A DNA stretch of 64,000 nt, taken from Chaetoderma sp. LZ-2023a. Its lineage: Eukaryota; Mollusca; Caudofoveata; Chaetodermatida; Chaetodermatidae. A model generated the notes under the pieces. It saw nothing but the letters and a program-made list of their open reading frames with translations, ran no database searches and was not told the origin of the DNA. Position numbers and translations under genes: made by a program. The DNA lies in the NCBI GenBank assembly GCA_034401795.1, contig CM067370.1, positions 105,379,387 to 105,443,386 on the forward strand, read 5' to 3'. Below, piece after piece: positions 33,478 to 45,400 of the stretch (position 1 is the first letter of the stretch; every line of letters starts with the position of its first letter).

Positions 33478-36400
33478 TCTCTCGCTCTCTCCCAATGTTT
33501 GACTGGTATAGCTATGGACAGACCCTAACAGTTATTAGAACAGAACTAAAAATATAAGAAAACTACCAATATAAACCCGTAGAAAGTCTGCACATTTTTG
33601 CTCAATTTACATGTTCTAAAAACTTAGTGCGTGCTATATACAAGGATAAAATTACTTCATGTTTTTTTCTTCATTTCTGAACTTCTAAGATACCACGAAA
33701 ATTGAACACAATTCCCGGTACAAATTCTTGTCAACTTGCGACTGTGTTTGAAAACATCATCGCAGAAGAGAAATTATTAAATTGAACTGACTAAATATTG
33801 CATACCCTTTAATAAAGATCATTTATTCCATCAAAATTAATCCCGAAATTGACATAAAATGTTGTCTTAAAAATATATAAATCACGTGATATTAAGAATC
33901 CGCTCAGGTTAGATAAAATTTTAAAGAAGTGTGTTGCGCATCTAATCACAAAAGAGTTTAGAGCGAGTACTCGTCGGATATATAAATATATTGCTGTTGA
34001 AATGGGTAGCAATTTTTTTTAGGAGTTGACACTGGAATGACTCGATAACTGAACCAATCATTCAAGTAATAAATGTTTAAAAACAGCCTATTGCCCTGCA
34101 AATGGCATTAACTAAGTAAAATCTTTGATATTCTTGACCAATCTTGAACAGTAAATGATTGAACTACACAGGTAGCAACAGATTCCAGTCAACTAAATTG
34201 ATACATGAAGCATTCCAGAGAATATTTTGAAATGAAATATCTTATCAGACTTGATGGCATTGGGCCAGCTTCTCATGCAGGATTGTAAATGTATTTTGGT
34301 GATTTAAATTATAGATCCCCTTTTTGTACTCTAGAATTACGTGTGGCTCTACATGACATCTATAGTGATTTTCCAACACCCCCTCCCCCCATCGATGGTC
34401 ACTATTCCTCATTTTTCCAGTCAAATGAATATCTTGTGTAGTCAGTGATTTCAATAGCGCTCAACACACAATAAACTAGATTATTTGTGTCATCGCAAAT
34501 CCCCACATTCACCGCTTTGATATTTTGACCCCCCATCTGACAACAAATGTAAATGTGCTCATGCACTCCGCATTAATATGCGTAAATCACCAAATTTGGT
34601 TGAATTTCATCTCGCTTTCGGAGGAGTTGCATCTATTGACCTTTTGCCCCACCCCCACCCCCCACCCCTACCCAGGGGACGGGCCAAATTTAAATGTGCT
34701 CATACATTCCGATTTGATATGGGTAACCCCCATGCCAAATTTGGTTGGATTCCGTCCAACAGCTTCGGATGAGGTGCATTACAATCAGTTTCGGGACCTT
34801 TTGGTCTGCATCTCCCTCCCACAGCAGGGAATATTTTGTTGGAAAAAAATTGCGCAGCAGTCACTGCTAAACAAATCGAATAATGCATAGCAGTTCATAG
34901 CACTTGCATAGCAAACAAACTGTGTTGAAACTGGTTGGTGTTCCAACGGGGAAACCTTTCAAAACATGTTTGCATGATCAAAAACAGCTTTTTCGTCTAC
35001 ACACGCCATGAGCAAGTGAATCCGAAAATAACCGAAAAGCATAATTTTCCGATTTCGCAAAACGTTTTCCCTATGGAATGTATAACATATGTCAGATTCA
35101 GAATATGCATGTACTGGCTCTGGCCAAGGTCAGGGAGTATAGGAAACCTAAAATAATACGTATTGGTAGATTTGGCAATTGCATTGATTGGAAGCTGTTG
35201 CTGCTTAAGGCAGCAACACATCCCAGTCAAAGTATTTTTTTTTAAATCATTAATGTACCTCCAATAAATACTGTGATTTCATTGACTAGGGTTAACATAT
35301 ATTTTGTAACTTACCAACCTACATCACATATCCCTTTGAACTGGTAGGCTAAACAAAGTACACATCATTCAATACAATGTAAGTAGGCTGAATAGTGTTA
35401 GTGCTTAACTGGAAGCTGTTGCAGGCTATGGCAGCTGTGAGCAACAGGTCCCCCTTAAAAACTTGCAACATATTCAACAGCTTATTAAGATGAAATTGAG
35501 TTTCTGCGATACTATGACTTCAGTTGAAAGAGTTAACAATTTTTATTTAAAAATTACTAATGGTTGTTTTCTCTGGCTTAAATAGTAAATGATAAAAAGT
35601 TTTACTGTGATCAGCGTGTATCAATCGGCTCACGTGTTACTAGTTGTTATTACACTAGAAAAACATCCATTACCGTTCAATCACTACTTGCTAAATCAAT
35701 TATCTGCATTTAGCTACCAGAATAAGATTTTTATGTTTGGATACACTCCTCCCCATGCTTATTCCTATTAATATGGACCCTCAACCAGGATACTGGTTAG
35801 GTCCATCTCCAGAATACCAACTGATACAGCCTGGCACCAGTAGGTACTCACTCCATAGTGACGCCTGTCACTAAGCGTGCTTGCGCATGCGCACTGGAGC
35901 CCAAATAGGAAACAGATTCACTTTTCAATTATTCTGCAAGCAGAATAACTGCCTAAATATTATCAGAAAGTTTTTATAGCTTTGCGCTGTGTCAGCTTAC
36001 TGTTGAAGGACTTCCTCATGCTAAGATATGCTTACTATGAAGTCTATCCTCCCAAAATTATGTTTTTGGAGGTATTTCGTGGTTATGTTGAACTTTATAA
36101 CTATGTATATAAATGTTACCAGTTTTCGTGGGCCTTCGTTTTCATGGTAACAACTTTAATATGCCTACGTCATCATCATATAAAAATCCTCTATTACTCC
36201 AGTGAGCCCTCATTCACTTTCAGTTAAAGAAAAATTAGTGCTTTACAAGGAATTACGTTTATTTCCCTATGAAAGATTGTTTTCTTGTCGTTAGGGATTT
36301 TTGAATTTGAACTTTTCCAGCCTTTCTTTGAAAGGCGTTTGCATGTTTCTAGACTCCTTTTAACGAAATACTAAGCTGTATGCTTTTTTGTAATCTTTTT

Positions 36401-39400
36401 TCATTTTTAAAAGTCTTAAAACGACCGATAATCAAGTGCACGTCCTCAATCTGTAAACGAGTTCACTCTGTGGAGTATGGAGGACATGTCTGTTTAAAGT
36501 GCACTACATGTACCCCCACACCGATGTGCGGGCTTTGCATAGGATGGTCTGTGTTCGTATCTAAGTTTTCTTTAAGGATTATTCATCCTAGCAGCACTGC
36601 CCTCTGGTTATTCTTCCCCTGTCCCGTTGCTGTTAAGCATAAAGCTGTGTCTTTTGTTAAACTAATGTATCTAATCCATCAGCAATGGAGGGGGGAGCGG
36701 GGTTGTTTCTTCGGCGAATTCTGAAAATAAGCTCTTCTGATTTCCGCTTCCAGTTGGGACGTAACGTCCGGTATAGTGGATGAATAGGGAACAAAGAACA
36801 AATAATTAGAGCTAATAAGCTCTCAAAGGTGATCTCGAGCAGGTCACCCAGTCAAACCCAAGTGAGTCTTGAGGATGAAAATAAGAAGAAAAGGCATAAC
36901 CCTCAAGCAGTGGTGGCGGTGGCGGAAGCCCCCGTCTTTGTCATATATGCCAATGTAACCGTTTTGCTTTTGTATGCAAGATTTGAGTTATCTGCGTCTC
37001 TTCTGATCTAATAAGCTCTTCCGACTTCCGCTTCCGGTTGGGCCGTAACTTCCGGTCTAGTGGATGAATAAAGAACAAAGAGCAAATGATTAGAGCAAAT
37101 AAGCTCTCGGTGATCTCGAGCAGGTCACCGGGTCAAACCCACTTTGTCAGTCTTGAGGATGTAAATAAGAAGAAAAGGCATGACCTTCAAGCAGTTGTGG
37201 CGGCGGCGGAAGCCCCCGTCTTTAACATATATGCCAATGTCAAAGTCTTAGATCAGTTGTAGTGGATTCAGGTCCACAGGACAGGGGTTACTTCCGTTTT
37301 CTGGATCTATGTCCGTTCTTTCCGTATCCGGTCTGACTTCTGGTTTTACAGGACATCCGGGTCCTCAAGATCCGGTTCCTATTTCCGTTTCCGGTTTTAG
37401 CAGCGCTTCTGGTCATACTGGGTAGCCGGGGTCTTTGGACCCTTTTTATTTTTACCTCTTCTGGTAGGAGCGCTTCCATTTCCGGTTGGGATTCCGGTCT
37501 GTACACTTCCGTTTCCGGTTCTAGGGGTGTACTTCTGGGTGGATAGACTATAGACTTCCGCTTCCAGTTGGGACGTAACTTCTGGTATAGCGATCTTCAT
37601 AGTCGATTAGCCTAGACTACGAATTTATCCGAGCATCATTTTACGCTTCCATTTTCAGTTTCTTCTTTACGTTTTCTCCGAGCATCCTCCAGATTTTAAA
37701 TTTATTTCTTATTCTATTTCTTCTTCACTTTCAGCCAGGATTTTTCATCCAGTTATGCGTCTTTTCGTCATTTCTTTTTCAATCATCTATTCCTCCTACT
37801 CCGGGATTCTCCCGTCTCTTCATCTATTGATTCTTCTCAGGGGTCCTTAGATCCTTATTTTTCTTCTCCCTTTGTTCTTCCTTTTTCTTCTCTTCCTCCT
37901 CCTTCCTTTTCTGTTTCTCCTTCCTTTGATTCGATTGTTTCCGGTGTTCTTTCTCCTGAGTTAGAATTTCAAATTGTTGATAGTGCTTAGATTTCTCTGT
38001 TTTCTGTGATTAGGGATCTTTCTCTCGATCGTTCTTTTGTTTTGGCTTGTTTTTAGATTCCCTCGAGGTTTTCTGCCAGTTCTCTGTTTCATCCTTCCTT
38101 GTCTTCTAGTCAGGATCATGGTTTGGATTCTTTTTCTTCCGTTCAAATTTCATTCTTTCCTGAGTCTTCTAGAAGACCCTGTTTTCCTATTTTCTCTAGA
38201 GCAGTTGAATCTTCAGTCTCAGGTGTTTCCTCTATTCTCATCTCTTCTTCCTCTCCTAATCTTTCTTCTCTCACTCAGTTCACTAGTCAGTCAGGGCCAG
38301 GGATCTGAAGAGGTTTTGTCCAGTCAGAGCATCTTGGGAAGACTGGTCCATGGCTCACAGGTGAATCTCCTCTGTTCTTACTCTTCTTAAGGAGGAATTT
38401 TCTATTGATCCTTCTTCTTTCGGGTCTTTTTTCTACGTCTGATTCTTCTTCTCAAGTTCTCCCTGTTCTTCTTCTTTTCGTTCGCTGATCATACCGCCAG
38501 TCCTGTAAGTGACTATCAACATGATCATAAGCGTTAAGTGCGTGGATCCATGGTTTATTAGAGTGCGCCGTGCGGCCTGGAACCTCCATCTTCAGCACTC
38601 AAGGTTTCTGTCAGGGTCACCTCACTCTTACCTCCTTTAGTCGCCTCTTACGACACGCAGAGGATACGGAAGGTGTATTCTAAGCCCCACCTACAGGGCG
38701 AGTTCTCCCTGTTGATAACTTAGTAGTAGTTATGCTGGATTTTTCATCCATGATGTTAACTGTAAGGAGTTTTCTCTTTCTTATTAATCGATGCTCCTGT
38801 TCAGGTCCCCAGATTTTATTTGAAAGTTGCTAGTTCTCAGGCTCTTACTGGCCCCTCCTGAGATGTTCTTTCCTCTAAAGAAGTCTTCCAGTATTGATCA
38901 TTCCTCTGTTCTTCTTAATGGGAGTCTGTTGGCAGATCCCTGCTTAAGTCAGCAAATTTCTTTGCTCTGTTATCTGTAGCTGTTATTAAGTCTCTAGAAC
39001 GTGGTGTTCAGGTTCCTTTAACAGTCTTTCGTTCCTTGGCTGATCTGTCTCGTGGTGCTCTCAGTTCAGTCTGCAAATCTTTGGTTCTCATTACTTCTAA
39101 GAGAAGGTTTAGGAAGGTTTCTGAGGTCCTATTTCTTTTTCTTTGAAGGACAGTCTTATTTCAGACCCCCCCCCCCACCCCCCCCCCCTTTGCTTTGGTC
39201 AGGATATATTCGGACAGTCGGCTTCCAGTCTTATTCGTGCGGAATCTGTGCGCCTGAAGGTTTCTAGGGAGTTTCAGGCTCAGATTTCCTTTACCAATTC
39301 TTCTCAAGAGATGGTTCTTCAGCAAAGAGCCCATATTCTTCTCCTAGAAGAAAGAGCCTCAATCCAGACCAATTTGGAGCTTATCCATCTAAGATTATTA

Positions 39401-42400
39401 ATAAGTCTAATCGATCATCTTCCTATCTTCAAGATAGGTCGCGGAGGAGGATCGTTTTGATTCCGGAGCCTCTCACCGTTCTAGATCCCAAGGGAGGCAG
39501 TTTTTCTCTCCTTGGGCAAGAGTGAGTTAGTCCCTTTCTCGTCCTAGTTCCAGGTCCAGAGGTCATTCTTCCTTTAGGGGTTATCAAGGAAAGAGAGTTT
39601 GAAGGTGTGGACTATTCCCGGGTAAGTCCACCTTTCTCTCTTTCTTTATTCAACCCTCCCCATTTTCTTGTGCCTTTGGATCAGTTGGTCCAGTGTCTTT
39701 TACCCAACGTGCCAGTAGGGGGGTGCCTGTCTCTGTTTTGGGAGAATTGGCAGGCTCTCAATCAGGACTCCTGACTAGTTCTCTCAGATGCGTTGTGGAT
39801 ATGCACCGTTTTGGATCCGTCATCCTCCTCTTCTCTCTTTGCTTCCAATGGACACCAAATCCATCCAATCCAGGAAAATTGGTTGCCTTGGAAGAGGAGT
39901 TGGAATCCATGATTGTCAAGATATTAAATTTCATGATTCATATTCCCAAGTCAAGATGGAGACCATCTCCCAGATCATTTCCAGTCTAGATCAGGGTATG
40001 TGGTCGTTTCCATCGATCATAAGGACGCCTTCTTTCATGTTCTCATTCTCCCTTCTGAAAATTCCTGAGATTTGCTTATAAAGATCGAGTTTGACAGTTT
40101 CGCGCCATGCTTTTTGGGCCTGACCATGGCTCCTTTTCTTTTTACTCGCCTAGTCTCAGCCGTGTCAGGAATTTTACATCGTCGTTCTATTCATCTACAT
40201 GGTTATATAGACGATTGGTTAGTAAAGGCAAAGTCTTCCTCATTTCTCTCAGGAATTCTTCCAGAGGTTTGCAGTCTGGCATGCATCCTAGGGTGGATTT
40301 TAAATCTAAAGAAATCAAGTCTCGGTCCCTCTCAAATCGTCACACATCTAGGCGTTTCTTTCGATCTGGCCCAGGGTCTAGTCTTCCCCTCAGAGCCAAG
40401 ATTAGAGGCTTTATCAGTGGCAATGGAAATCCTGTCTTCTCCCATGGACAGAGCGAGATTTCTGCTAAGAGTGATAGGTTTGATGGTCAGCATAGAGAAT
40501 GTTATTCCATGGGTGGCACTGATGAGAAGATCCTTCCAAATGTATTTAATGTCCCTTTGGAAGCAGTTGGTTCACTCTATTTACCATCAGATTCCCATTA
40601 GAGAACACTTGATGCCTCATCTAGATTTTTGAAAAGATCGTTCTCTGCTTCTGATGGGTGTTACACTGGTAAAGTCTTCCCCTCAGGCGATTATCTTCAC
40701 AGACGCTTCTCAGGAGGGATGGGGAGCAGTCTGGGACTCACTGTCGGTTACCGGTCTTTGGTCCCTGGAGGAGTCGACAGCTCATATCAACATTCTGGAG
40801 TTGTTTGCTGTCAAGAAGGCTCACCTTTTACGGTCAGATCTTGTGATAGGTCTCAAAGTCTCGATTTGGTCGGACATTTCGACAGTGGTCTCTTATATCT
40901 ACAGGCAGGGGTGTACAAGGTCATCCCTCCTTTGTCTAGCAGTATGGTACCTTCTCTTATAGTGTCGCAAGAATCAGATTCTTCTAGTGTCTGCTCATGT
41001 CTCAGGCAGTCTGATTTTTCTTGCGGACCAACTGTCACGTCCCAGCAAATTCGGCCACACAGAGTGGCAGTTAAAGAGGTCGGTTGTCAAAGCGATTTTC
41101 AGTCTTATGGATCGTCCTCTGGTAGATCTGTTTGCGTCATCTCGGAATGCTCAGATCTCCTCTTACATGTCTCCTTTTCCGGACAGTCAAGCCCTGGCGG
41201 TGGATGCCCTGTCTCAGTCCTGGACAGGAATGTTTGTCTATGCATTCCCTCCAACGATTTTGATTCCGTTAGTGTTGAAGAAGGTCAAGGAGCAAATCTG
41301 CGAGATTCTTTTAATAGCTCCTTTTTGGCCAAAGAAGATTGGTTTGTAGACCTTCTAGATCTCCTGGTAGACTTCCCTCCTCGTCTTTCATTCTCCCAGG
41401 ATCTTGTCTCAAGTAAGAGGTTTTTGTCTTCATCCAAACCCAGAAATCTTCAGTCTGTGTGTTTGGAGAATAACGAAGCTAAAGTCTACGAGGATAAAGT
41501 TTCTTCAAGACCTCCGGTATTTATCGATTCTTCCAGAAGAGAGTCGACCCGCAGAGTTTACAAGTGTCGGCTTAAAATTTTTGGAGAATGTTGTTCAGAC
41601 CAAGGTTTTTTTTTTCTATTCCCCAAGTATTAGACTTTTTAACATATCTTTTTGATTCCTTACATTTATCAGCTAATACAGTTAGGGCCCGTGGCATCTT
41701 CTCTTCCTTGCCTTCTGTATGCCGATGTTAAGGACACTAAGACCTTTAATAGTTTTTATTAGAGGACTAGGCAATATTCATCCTACAATAGCTAAGCCTT
41801 TACCTTCATGGAACTTGGCTTTGGTTCTTCAAGTGCCGGCAGGCCATCATGTTGAACATCATTCATTTATTAGTATTAACGGCCTCTTGTAGAAGGCGTT
41901 CAGGAATTCATGCTTTTTCTGCTGAAAGGGAGAGATTTATAGTTTTAGGAGACGTTTTAGTTTTATATCCTGGAAGGGATTTTTTTATCTAAAACTCAGT
42001 CTAACCGGTTTCCTGATAGTCCGATCATTTTAAAAATCATTATCGTCTTTTTCGCCATCTACATATTCTGGTGTCCTGTTAGGGCATTAAGAATATTCAA
42101 ACAGCGAACTGATTTCAAATGATTTGATCCGTCCATTTTTATGGTTTTCTTATGCGGAAGAGTTAGCTAAGCCAGTCTCAAAGTGGTCGATATCCTGATG
42201 GATTTGGGAGACGGTTTAGCTTTGTTACAAGATTGCTTCTCCGGAATAAATTATTTTCTTCCATTTTAAAGCTCTCGATGTTAGAGGAATGGCTTCGTCT
42301 TTTGCCCTTTTTGCTGGTTCATATTTAGATGAAGTCATGCAGGTTGCAGGATGGAAATCTGAATCCTCTTTTACACCTTTTATCTGAAAGATCTGAGTGC

Positions 42401-45400
42401 AGCAGCCTCCTTTCATTATAATACGATTTTAACCAAAAAAGCCGAAGACCATTTACCAAGCACATCCCGCCATTTTCGTTAAGACTGAGTCTGTAAGAAA
42501 TGGTGTGAGTTTATTTTGGTTTTTATTTATCTCTAAGTTCAAGTTTTCCTTATTTGATAATCACGGTGTGATTGACTTAAATGCACTATTATGTTATGTT
42601 ATTAACATTTGGATAAGATTGGTGTGATTTTTATCCTTGTTTGTTGATTCTCAAATCGCCTTCCACCTGATGTTTTAAGTGGGGCACTGACCAAATCTAC
42701 GGGTTTAGCAAGTAGTGATTGAACGGTAATGGATGTTTTTGTGGTGTAATAATAACCCCCCCACAGACCCCCCCCCCCCCTTGCGGGTTGGTCTGTTGTT
42801 TTATTAACCACTATAAAAACATACTTACCATTCAATCACTACGACCCGGCCTCAGCGACCCCGCGTGGAATTGATTTGAGAATTTGCCTATAATATTTGG
42901 CACTTAAATTCAGAAAAGTGAATCTGTTTCCTATTTGGGCTCCAGTGTGCATGTGCAAGCGAGCTTAGTGACAGGCGTCACTATGGAGTGAGTACAGACT
43001 GGTGCCAGTCTGTATCAGTTGATATACTGGAGATGGACCTAACCAGTAGCCTGGTTGAGGGTCCATATTAATAGGAATAGGCATGGGGAGGAGTGTATGC
43101 AAGCAAAAAAATATTATTCTGGTAGCTAAATGCAGATAATTGATTTAGCAAGTAGTGATTGAACGGTAAGTATGTTTTTATAGTGGTTAATAAAACAACA
43201 GACCAACCCACTATGAATACTACGAATGATATATATATATATATATACTACTACGTCATTCTTGAAATTACTGCATGAAACATTGAGTATTTTCTTTACC
43301 GTCTGTAGTTTCCTTGCGATTCATTGGTTGCTCTCTATATAGTTATATTTATTAACCAATAATCTTGCAAGAAAGTATGTTCCCGACTTTGGAGAAGAGT
43401 ACTCGAGAACACTCTCGCGCATGCAGCGATCTTGGCGACATGCCATTCTAAATCTGTCGCTTACGCGAATCAATTACGATACGATGCCGTAGCATGGTTA
43501 ACTATACTGTGTCGGACTTAATTTGGGGATGCGCTAACAGGAGCTAAGCATTCGTGATGATATAACTCAGTTTCCGAGACAAACATTGTCTAAATCGACC
43601 AGAATCACCCTAGATAAACTTGTATTTTTAAAGTTTATCATAACGCTAACTAATGACGAGGCAATGATCAATAGCCATACCCCCCTATAGGAGAATTTAG
43701 ATTTACAAGAGAGTCTGTTACGAGCAATATGTCGACAACCGTGAATACCCCGTGATACATATTGCGAGTTTCCGACTGGTGTCCAAACTCAAAATTGAAG
43801 TCTGTAACAGTTTATTATTATACCGGAAGAAGGAAGGCGCTAACGCATGCGCGCATCGCTAGCTTTTAGAATTTTGATCTATAGAGCGCTTACTGAACTA
43901 ACTTCACCGGCGGTCATTTGTCCCATAGGGAAGGAAGGTATGAAGATATGGGCTCTATAGCTATATATATATATCTACGAGCTATATCGGAAATCAGCCT
44001 CCAACGCATGCGTATCTCGCTTCCTTACTAAATTTGACAATCGTTTTGCAACTTTTAGCGACTTTATCAAAAATATTTCAAAATTAAGTGAATTGACTGA
44101 ATTTTACATCAAAATTATGTATCGCAGCAAATAGCTAAGTGAAGTTGTAAATGTGTAGCAACAGGTACTCATTTGCATCGTATTTAGCGATGCGATACCA
44201 CTCAAAATATTTCCCTGCACAGGAGACGGGGCCAAATGTAAATGTGCACATACACTTCGCATTGCTATGGGTACCTCACACCAAATTTGGTTGAATTCCG
44301 TCTAATGCTTTCAGAGTTGTTTGACAATAAATCTTTGCACATTAAAATTTGACCCTTTGACCCCTCCCCCACCCCTTTGGGTGGAGTCAAATGTAAATGG
44401 TCTGTTGCACTCCACAATCATATGGATAACTCACATATCAAATTTGGTTGAAAGCCCTTTTGCCCTGCATCTCCCTCCCCCAGGGGACGGGGGCCAAATG
44501 TAAATGTGCACATACTTTGCATTACTATGGGTAACTCGCACCAAATATGGTTGAATTCCGTCTAACGCTTTCGGAGAGGTTATTTTACATTCAATTTCAG
44601 CACATTAAAATTTGACCTTTTAATCCCACTCCTTTGGATGTAGTCAAATTTAAATGACCTGTTGCACTCCACAATTATATGGTTAACTCACACCAAATTT
44701 GGAGTCGAATGTAAATGTACTCATGCACTCTGCATTGATATGCGCAACTCGCATACCAAATTTGGTTGAATTCCATCTAGCGCTTTCGGAGGAGTTGCAT
44801 TGCAATCATTTTCTTGACCTTTTGACCTCATCCCCCACCCACCCATTGGTGCGACGCCAAATCTAAATGTGCTCATGCACTCCATATTAATATGGGTAAC
44901 TCACATACCCAATTTGGTTGAATTCTGTCAAATGGTTCCAGAGGAGGTTCATTACAATCAATCTCTTGACCTTTTGACCCCCCCCCCCCCCCGGCATGGG
45001 TGGGCCAAATTTAAATGTGCTCGCATTCCGCTTTGATATGGGTAACACCCCCCCCATGCCAAATTTGGTTGAATTCCGTCCAACAGCTTCGGAAGAGTTG
45101 CATTGCAATCAGTTTTGTGACCTTTTGGCGTGCATCTCTGTCCCACAGGGGACAGGGCCAAATGTAAATGTGCACATACACTTCACATTACTATGGGTAA
45201 TGCACAAAAAATTTGGTTGAATTCCATCTAACGCTTTCGAAGAAGTTGTTTTACAATCAATTTCTGCACATTAAAATTTTACCTTCTGCCCCTCCCACAC
45301 ACCCTTTTGGCGGAGTCAAATCTAAATGGCCTGTTACAATCCTCACACATATGGGTAACACACATACCAAATTTGGTTGAATTCCATCCCAAGGTTTCGG

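Larger units (their letters stand above)
35641..43210 (+). mobile_element. DIRS-type tyrosine-recombinase retrotransposon, 7.6 kb, decayed
   Basis: Layout: left inverted terminal repeat 35641-35927; leader and gag-like region to about 39460; reverse transcriptase 39600-40630; RNase H and following domain 40640-41450; tyrosine recombinase 41470-42480; internal complementary region 42702-42843; right inverted repeat 42912-43210. DIRS elements replicate through circular DNA and integrate with a tyrosine recombinase instead of a DDE integrase; inverted ends plus an internal region complementary to both outer ends are their signature. All parts occur in the correct order on the + strand. Stops, frame changes and a deletion in the RT show this copy is dead. 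It makes up a large share of the 19.2 kb liprin intron C-D. Confidence 0.92.

Noticed and set aside
37288-37600. Arg/Lys-rich minus-strand frames
   Set aside because: They are the reverse reading of the TTCCGGTT-rich DIRS leader; the basic composition comes from the repeat.
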